Below, piece after piece: positions 57,536 through 64,000 of a stretch of DNA of 64,000 nucleotides. The position numbers and the translations under genes are program-made. Each line of letters starts with the position of its first letter. Within the stretch, counting starts at the first letter, position 1. Below the pieces are notes generated by a model, which did no database searches, was not told where the DNA came from, and saw nothing but the letters and a program-made list of their open reading frames with translations. The DNA comes from Sceloporus undulatus (Eukaryota; Chordata; Lepidosauria; Squamata; Phrynosomatidae): contig NC_056529.1 of assembly GCF_019175285.1 (NCBI RefSeq), positions 20,144,673-20,208,672 of the forward strand, read 5' to 3'.

Positions 57536-57780
57536 ACCTGTATTAGGGAGTTAGGGACAAAGAGGAGTTTGTTTTTCCCTGCATCCTCCTCTTGTGGGAC
57601 AGTAAACAGAGGACAGGAATACAAATGGAATGGCAAAGATTGCTGAATCAGAATGGTGAATAATGATTGGATTATGAGAGAACAGAGAAGAAGGGTTATA
57701 ATTCAATCCACAAATACTACTCCTACAAATTCCCTCCAGATTCAGTTACACCATGGCCCTCCATCAGCTACAATTCTTAC

Positions 57781-57897
57781 CTCCTCCTTCCTAAAGTAGG
57801 AATGGATGGTGTCCATGTCCACATCTGCATGTCCGTGGACACTTCGCCCATGGATGTAGAAACCATAGCATCTGTGAGTCAGGATGAATACAGACAC
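57781..57897 (-). CDS. TMEM67-like exon f
   Basis: A 117-bp phase-0 exon reads VSVFILTHRCYGFYIHGRSV, then HGHADVDMDTIHSYFRKEE. The IHGRSVHGHAD motif is identical to meckelin; the second half of the exon is almost wholly different. Confidence 0.94.
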
Positions 57898-58061
57898 CTA
57901 CAAGGAAGGGAAAAGGAAACACGCTTAAGTCCTAAGGCCACTGGACACTGAAATTTCCAAGCTTGTCCGACAATCAAGACTGTTTATTAACAAAAATCAG
58001 GGGGAACCCCCAGTGCTCACATCTCTGACTGTAGGAACACAATAACTTCATGGATCAAAGA

Positions 58062-58306
58062 ATGTTTGTTGTTGTTGCCGTGTGACGTCAAGTCGTTTCC
58101 GACTTATGGGGACCCCAAAGTGAATGCATCATGGGGTTTTCTTGGCATGTTCTTCAGAGGGGGCTTGCCATTGCCATCCTCTGAGGCAGAGAGAGTGTGA
58201 CTTGTCCAGGATCACCCAGTGGGTTTCTGTGACCAAGCTGGGATTCGAACCCTGGTCTCCAGAGCCATAGTCCAACACTCAGATCACTACACCATGCTGG
58301 CTTTCA
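58062..58306 (-). mobile_element. Sauria-type tRNA SINE
   Basis: TGTTGTTGTTGCCGTGTGAC to CACTACACCATGCTGGC; well preserved. Confidence 0.86.
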
Positions 58307-58469
58307 TCAATATCATCAGCAAGGAAAGTACTGTGAAACTATAAAGGTTCACAAAAAAATGCACTAGAAGAAAAGGAAACTTCAGGAATCTGGCTTCTAA
58401 CTCTAGGAGACTTGCCTGGCACTTCTTACTTAAATTTTAGGTGACAGATGTGCCATAATTTTGCTGCTG

Positions 58470-58476
58470 CTGCTGC

Positions 58477-58535
<59 letters not shown>

Positions 58536-58536
58536 T
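58470..58536. repeat. (ATT)n microsatellite near exon e
   Basis: About 20 units preceded by (GCT)n. The apparent poly-Leu/poly-Ile open frames here are repeat artefacts. Confidence 0.95.
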
Positions 58537-58588
58537 GCAGCAGGATGGACAGCTTAACCAAAAGGTTTATCTCTTTGTGCAAGGGTCA

Positions 58589-58729
<141 letters not shown>

Positions 58730-58820
58730 TCACTAAAACCTCCCTTTATCGTTCTTTGGCACCAATGGTCAACTTAAATGCCTGTTCCGTTTGTCCAAAG
58801 GTATCAATATCCCAGAGTGA

Positions 58821-59025
58821 GGGTGCATCTACACTGTAGAAATCCTGTAGTTTGACACCACTTTAAATGCTGTTGCTCCATGCTATGAATCTGTAGTTTT
58901 ACAAGCCTTCTCTGCCAAAGAGGGCTGGTGCTTCACCAAACTGCAAATCCCAAGACTCTGTAGGATGGCTGGCAATTAAAATTGTGCCAAACTACATTAT
59001 TTTTACAGTGTAGATGCACCCTTAG
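58821..59025. mobile_element. Palindromic hAT-type MITE
   Basis: GGGTGCATCTACACTGTAGA and TTTACAGTGTAGATGCACCC are inverted ends. Confidence 0.84.
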
Positions 59026-59119
59026 TCTACTTATTATTCTAAACTGTAGGAAATAATTGTTGGTTAGGACCCTCCACTACAATTTGCAACCTCTCTATTC
59101 AGATGAAATGTGCCCAGGG

Positions 59120-59310
59120 TTAAATTTTGCTGTCAGGTTGGTTTGGATTTGTGATGACCCAATGAATGGGAGACCTCCAAGCGACACCATTCTTAACAAC
59201 CTTGCTAAGGTCTTGCAAACTCTGGAGTTGTGGCTTCCTTTCTCTATCCATAATGTGTCTTCCTCGTTTCCTACTGCCTTCCATCTTTCCAAGCCTTATC
59301 ATCTTTCCTA
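59120..59310 (-). mobile_element. Bov-B LINE 3' end
   Basis: Minus-strand reading GKMEGSRKRGRHIMD ... LQDLSKVVKNGVAWRSPIHW VITNPNQPD is the extreme C terminus of the RTE polyprotein. Confidence 0.78.
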
Positions 59311-59757
59311 AAGGATTATGTTTAAAGATACTTTCTGCAGAAATGTCTGAAAGCCTAGCCGTGTTTGTCCGCTTCGGCAAAAACAAGCAAGTGTGACACT
59401 TTACCCATTTATTATAGCATTTGTTGTGCACACAGATTAGACTAGATTCACTTCTTGGTTGGACTGGCATTGCAGAGTGGGATGCAGTATCATCAGACAT
59501 CATGTGTCTTTCTTATGGGATCCTGAGCTATTTATTTTCCTCGTGAGCAGCTGCAGATTGGGAAGACCTTTTTTCTCAACACACAAAAGGGGTTCTTTGA
59601 AGGTGCCTCATTCTGTATGCAATACAAGCCTCCTCTCCCCTGTCGTTTGATCTACCTAAGTACACCTTCAAAAGGAGGAAAAGGACCTTTAATCTGATTC
59701 AACAGCAAGGCAATTTGAATATTTGCAGTTTGCCGTAAACACAGAGACATCTCCAAC

Positions 59758-59898
59758 CTGCACAATCCACACAGCCAACCAAACTGAAGCAGCAATGCCA
59801 AACCGAAGGATGGGGCTCCATGGGGCCTGGTAGTCATTTGGATCTGGGTTCAGATTCACATTCAGGTCCCGCGATGCAAGGTTCTTCAGCCCCACTAC
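59758..59898 (-). CDS. TMEM67-like exon d
   Basis: A 141-bp phase-0 exon begins VVGLKNLASRDLN and ends FGIAASVWLAVWIVQ, a membrane span equivalent to the human YAVSAALWLAIGIIQ. Acceptor aatttctag, donor gttgga. Confidence 0.92.
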
Positions 59899-60137
59899 CT
59901 AGAAATTTTAAATAAGTCATACAAAAAATTCCTTTAGCAGTGGTTTCAGCCCCTTTTAGGATGTCAACCTGCTGTGGTCCGTACCCCTGGCACCCTCTTA
60001 GTGTCGCCCGTCTGTGCCGTTGCTAAGATCTCTACAGAAGGCTATGTACACACTTTGGCTTTGAGCATCTTCTCTTTCTCAGGGTCACAGATCCAGTGTT
60101 ATAACTTTACATCCGCAGCAGATGCTTCTTCCTTCTT

Positions 60138-60746
60138 GGCCTCATTCCCACTTACAAATAAATTGCTTTGGGATACAAGTCGATAGATCAATTTGACAGT
60201 GGAGCGTAGTTCACACTACATTCGCCCCGATTGCATTTTTCCTCCTGTAAAATAACCCACTTGTTGCTCACATTGATGAATGAATCGATTCAAAATAGAC
60301 CCACTCCAGCCGACCGAAGGGCAAATTTAAATCGATTCCAATCCGCATCTTGTTCACACTTGTGCGGAATCGATTTTTCGAAAAAGATACGGGGAAAAAT
60401 CACCATCAGAGAGTTTCAGGTTAAATGGGTCTAGCACAGTGGTTCTCAACTTTCCTAATACTACGACCCTTTAATACAGTTCCTCATGTTGTGGTGACCC
60501 CCAACCATAAAGTTATTTGTGTCTTCCAATGGAAATATGTGTTTTCCGATGGTCTTAGGTGACCCCTATGAAAGGGTCATTCAACTCCCAAAGGGGTTGT
60601 GACCCACAGGTTGAGAACCACTGGTCTAGCACATGGCCACCCCTCTCCAAACCACTTCAGCAATTCGGTTCAAGTGAGAACCAGGGTCCTTTAAACCGCT
60701 TCAAACTGGGTTGCAAACTGCTTTAAAACGTAGTGGGAATGAAGCC
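60138..60746 (-). mobile_element. GGCCTCATTCCC-type DNA element with nested SPIN-like hAT
   Basis: GGCCTCATTCCCACTTACAA at the left and TAGTGGGAATGAAGCC at the right; nested element at 60437-60623. Confidence 0.84.
60437..60623. mobile_element. SPIN-like non-autonomous hAT
   Basis: Ends CAGTGGTTCTCAACTTTCCT and GGTTGAGAACCACTG, with GTTGTGGTGACCCCCAACCA and GATGGTCTTAGGTGACCCCT inside, the known SPIN-type end sequences. Perfect 8-bp duplication GTCTAGCA (60429-60436, 60624-60631). Confidence 0.9.
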
Positions 60747-60762
60747 TTCATCTCTCATTCAC

Positions 60763-60893
60763 CTCCAAAAGCAACAAAACAGCGAACAACTGAAGCGAAG
60801 GGCTGACTTTCCGGTGAGTCTGGATCTCGTTCCACTCGTTGGCTATCAGAAAAGTCCTCCAGGCGCTCACAGAGGAAGCTGCCCCCTGATTTC
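60763..60893 (-). CDS. TMEM67-like exon c
   Basis: Completes a split Gly codon and reads NQGAASSVSAWRTFLIANEW, then NEIQTHRKVSPSLQLFAVLL and LLE. WRT-x3-ANEWNEIQ is a hallmark of the family, followed by a membrane span. Acceptor cttgctttag, donor gtgaat. A small DNA transposon ends only 16 bp past the donor side, at 60746. Confidence 0.92.
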
Positions 60894-61422
60894 CTAAAGC
60901 AAGGAGAAGGAAAAACACACAATGAAGCAGAAACGATCCGCTTTATTTGAAGACTCCATGCGGATTCCTTATCAGATTCCTGGCAAAGTGCAAAGCGCAA
61001 CGCCTCTGGGTTTCCTCGACCCCTCACTTATGTTAACTTCCCTCTCCCGATATGAAATCGTTACAAGCCGCTTCTTGGAACAGGCACCTGCTGGTTTCCC
61101 AGAAGCGCCAAGGCCCTTGAAGTGATTTGCCAACCCTAATTAAACAAGCAAGGACTGTGCAACAGCTGCGCGGCGGGCTCTGTGTAGGTAACACTGACCT
61201 CATTTTCTTTTCCCCAAGAGGAAAAAAAGCTTTTGATCTCCAAAAGCATCCTCTAGCTAGCCTGGCAGCAAGCGCACGGCATCAGGAGCACCGTGCTCCA
61301 CTCTGCAATGCGCGAGGAAGCTCCTATTGTTGCACAAATAGCACGTTTTGCCTCTACACCACCTCAACTTTTCCTAATGCAAAACATGAAGACTTCATGG
61401 GAAATTCAGTGTTCTCTACAGC

Positions 61423-61859
61423 TGTATATACTCATGCATAAGTCTAGAAATTTTAGTCAACAAATTGATGCAAAAAACATTGGTCGACTTACCCCATGGG
61501 TCAATGTAAGTAATGCACTTTTTAACTCTTATATATATATATAAAGGAACCATCCCTTTTCTCTGAATAGAGTGGTAAAAGGCAAGAGCTCTTAGTCCAT
61601 TCTGGGAGCAGCAGAAAGAAGCATGGATCCCCTCTACTCTCTCATCCAACCAGCCTTTAGGATGAGCACAAACAGTTTTGCCTGCCAGAATTTTCTTTGG
61701 CATCATTTTCCTTTGCATGACACTTTACATCCTTTGTTACATGCTCCTAAGTTTTACCCTCGAATTATTTTTGGGTCATATAAAAATCCATAATTTTGGC
61801 CCCAAAACCTGCTCTCGACTTATACATGAGGTCGACTTATACTTGAGTATATGCTGTAC
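61423..61859. mobile_element. Tigger-like element, CTTATAC-type ends, with (TA)n inside
   Basis: TATATACTCATGCATAAGTC at the left and CGACTTATACTTGAGTATAT at the right are inverted ends. Confidence 0.72.
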
Positions 61860-62345
61860 ATAGGAGCCTATGGCTTCTCAAAGGAAGGAGACATACTGGA
61901 TTCCAAGGAAACATCTTCTCTGACTTGCAAATGGACATTAAATTTCCTTGACTTTGAAAATCTACCAGTGACCGCATGGTCAAAAAAGGGAAAGATGCCA
62001 GCCTGCAGATAGCCCTCTCTACCATCTGACCAGAAAGAGCAAATCCAAGCCTATATGAGTAGCATCTTCCATTTCTTTCTCCTGTTTGCCTGATGAAGAA
62101 GCCAGTGTGACTTGGAAAGCTTGCAACATGCAATTATGCATTTCGGTTGACCCAGTAAAGGTATCATTGTTTGGATGTTATGTTTTGCCAGAACAATAGA
62201 AGACTTGGCTCAGCTCTTTAAATTAAAGTTTCAGTGCATGACCTGGGAAGCATTTATAGAAGATGCAAAAGGCAGGGCATGAATCATCCTAGCCAACCAG
62301 GGATTTCTGTTTGGAGCACTGCAGCCTGGCAATTTTCCCCAGACC

Positions 62346-62569
62346 AGGGTGACCCAATGTCCTCCTTTTCCCAGGCATGCCCTACATTTCAACCTTATGT
62401 CCAGGAGGAATTTCAAAATGTCCTCCATGTTGAGCATGACTAAGAAGCATGAATTTGTAGTTATATGAGTATTTTTACCTTTTATTAGGCAATGTTCTCC
62501 TCTCGAATACCATACATTTTGCAGTGCCTTGTCCTCCTTTGCGGTTAGGACATCTGGTCACCTTGCCCC
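62346..62569. mobile_element. Short DNA element, GGTGACC-type ends
   Basis: CAGGGTGACCCAATGTCCTC at the left, GGACATCTGGTCACCTTG at the right, complementary over about 20 bp. Confidence 0.65.
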
Positions 62570-63011
62570 AGACAGGGCTACTCCCTCCCTACCTCTACCT
62601 TCTGATATCTCTATGGATTCGTGTTCAAATTCCAAACATGTTTTCAAGAGTTGTTAGAGGCAAACATTAGGCAAGGAGAAGCATAAATAGAAAGTGAAGT
62701 TAGAAGGAGCAAGTCCTTCCTTTGGAAAAAAAGTATGAATTTATTATATTGAAATGTAGATGTAATTTCCCTGTAGTTTTGCACACAGTCCCATGTGTGC
62801 ATTTATTGCCCTTGTGATTTGGCACAAACACTTGCTCACTATTTGCTGTCAGCGGCCCTGCATTCATTTCCCCGGTTTTGTGGGTTCAACAAACAGTTTT
62901 CCTACCTCTGTAAGACTTGCTTTTTGCAAATTGCTATTCTTGTGTTGTAGGCAACCGCAAAGAGGAAACCTTACCCAAAATGCAAACCAGAAAACAAAGG
63001 CAAAGAGTAAC

Positions 63012-63114
63012 CTGTGGATGCTTGGACTGTTTGTCTTGCCTTTGGCTTCTCCCAATCGATCAGGAAGATGGAGACTGTTGTCTGGGTTATCAGAATATGT
63101 ATGATGTTCACACT
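63012..63114 (-). CDS. TMEM67-like exon b
   Basis: Reads SVNIIHILITQTTVSIFLID, then WEKPKARQTVQAST plus one base of a split Gly codon. The FFIDWERPK motif of meckelin is preserved as FLIDWEKPK. Acceptor ttccag, donor gttact. Confidence 0.88.
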
Positions 63115-63503
63115 CTGGAACAAAAACACAAACCAAGGATTATATCTCAATGGCAGAACAATAGATTTTGCTAAGCAGAAAGCATGAGAAAATTGTTATT
63201 TGGAAGTACAGCTTCCATAACTCTGTAGTCCGGTGTATCTCAAGCTATCAGATGGAGGAGAACCACGATTATTTTTAGCTAATTAATCAAGCACCACATC
63301 GCTGTCGTTTTTCTTTCCTGGAAACTCTCCAGGGACCAATGCTCGATAAGCCATGGATCAGCACCAGTCCATGGACCACCGCTTTGAGTAACACTACTCT
63401 AACCAACACAGCCATTGACTGAGTTTCGGGGAACCATACTTCCAAAAGAAAGTTATCTTCCAAAGCTCTGCTCTTAAGGTCCAAGTCTATCAAAGCTCTT
63501 TAC

Positions 63504-63602
63504 CTTCAGCACAAAGGCACACAACAAGTAGACGATGAAATTGGTTTCGATTTGGCTACCAGCAGCGGGAAGCATCATTTCGACGGCAGAAACTTGTTGA
63601 CC
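63504..63602 (-). CDS. TMEM67-like exon a (5'-most in window)
   Basis: A 99-bp phase-0 exon reads GQQVSAVEMMLPAAGSQIET, then NFIVYLLCAFVLK, matching the family's ...LLP...FVTYVGCAFALK membrane segment. Acceptor tctctccag, donor gtaaag. Earlier exons are off the right edge; nothing exon-like was seen in 63603-64000. Confidence 0.85.
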
Positions 63603-64000
63603 CTGGAGAGAAAAATGTTAAAACAAGGGTGGGCAAACTTGTTTGGTGAAATTTGGGGGCAACTGTGCCCCAAAATCACACAGGAAGCCTTTCAAATGCA
63701 TGAAAACATCCAATAAGAATAAGAATACCATCCCACCCTATAAAGATCCCAAGACCCTGTATTACTACAAAATATCTCTTTTCTTCTGCAGTCCCTCTCA
63801 AAATGGCAATGGGAAGTGACACAACATCACTTTCTGTTGTCATTTTGAGAAGAATTGCAGAGGGAAATGGAAGGATCTAAGGCTGCTTTGGGAAAAGTTG
63901 CCCCAAAGAGGACATTAGGAAGGGAAGTTGCCCACTCCTGGATTAAAATAAGTACAAAATACTAAAAGCAAATAAATAGATGATTATTTGGGATTATTTG

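Overview
The window is vertebrate nuclear DNA, almost certainly from an iguanian-type squamate (lizard). This follows from about two dozen tRNA-derived SINEs of the Sauria/Squam1 type with a Bov-B-like tail, 5S-rRNA-derived SINEs with the same tail, Bov-B (RTE) and CR1 LINE pieces, and many small DNA transposons (hAT including a SPIN-like copy, Harbinger-like, Tigger-like). Genus is not determinable by eye. There is one 10-base N gap at 5523-5532.

Three protein-coding genes are supported. (1) On the minus strand at 8.4-10.5 kb is one very GC-rich exon inside a CpG island. It encodes about 705 residues with five CxxC...CxxC modules and ends in a perfect splice donor. From its head-to-head position with CIBAR2 and its phase-0 'K|' donor, I infer it is a long alternative 5' coding exon of GSE1, whose remaining exons would lie off the left edge. 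(2) On the plus strand at 35.6-49.7 kb are seven intact coding exons of CIBAR2 (FAM92B), a BAR-domain ciliary protein, with stop codon and polyadenylation signal; the first coding exon was not found. (3) On the minus strand from 63.6 to 52.1 kb are the last eleven coding exons of a TMEM67 (meckelin) family gene. All splice sites are canonical, frames join perfectly and the stop is in the family position. It is only about half identical to human TMEM67 as I recall that sequence, so it looks like a distinct paralogue ('TMEM67-like') rather than the TMEM67 orthologue.

The layout suggests the most interesting result. In human, CIBAR1 neighbours TMEM67 on 8q22.1, while CIBAR2 lies between KIAA0513 and GSE1 on 16q24.1 with no TMEM67 copy. 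Here CIBAR2 and a diverged TMEM67 paralogue are convergent neighbours 2.5 kb apart. This fits an ancient duplicated CIBAR-TMEM67 block in which mammals lost the second TMEM67. Both families act at the ciliary base/transition zone.

Region by region: 0-8 kb is repeats and a 62-bp minisatellite; 8.2-11.6 kb is the CpG island and large exon; 11.7-12.8 kb is a CR1 cluster; 13-35 kb is a repeat-rich stretch holding a few repeat-free, CpG-retaining islands that could be regulatory; 35.6-49.7 kb is CIBAR2; 52-64 kb is the TMEM67-like gene, running off the right edge. The repeats contain several readable nested insertions, including two different hAT elements that landed in the same octamer of two copies of one host element.
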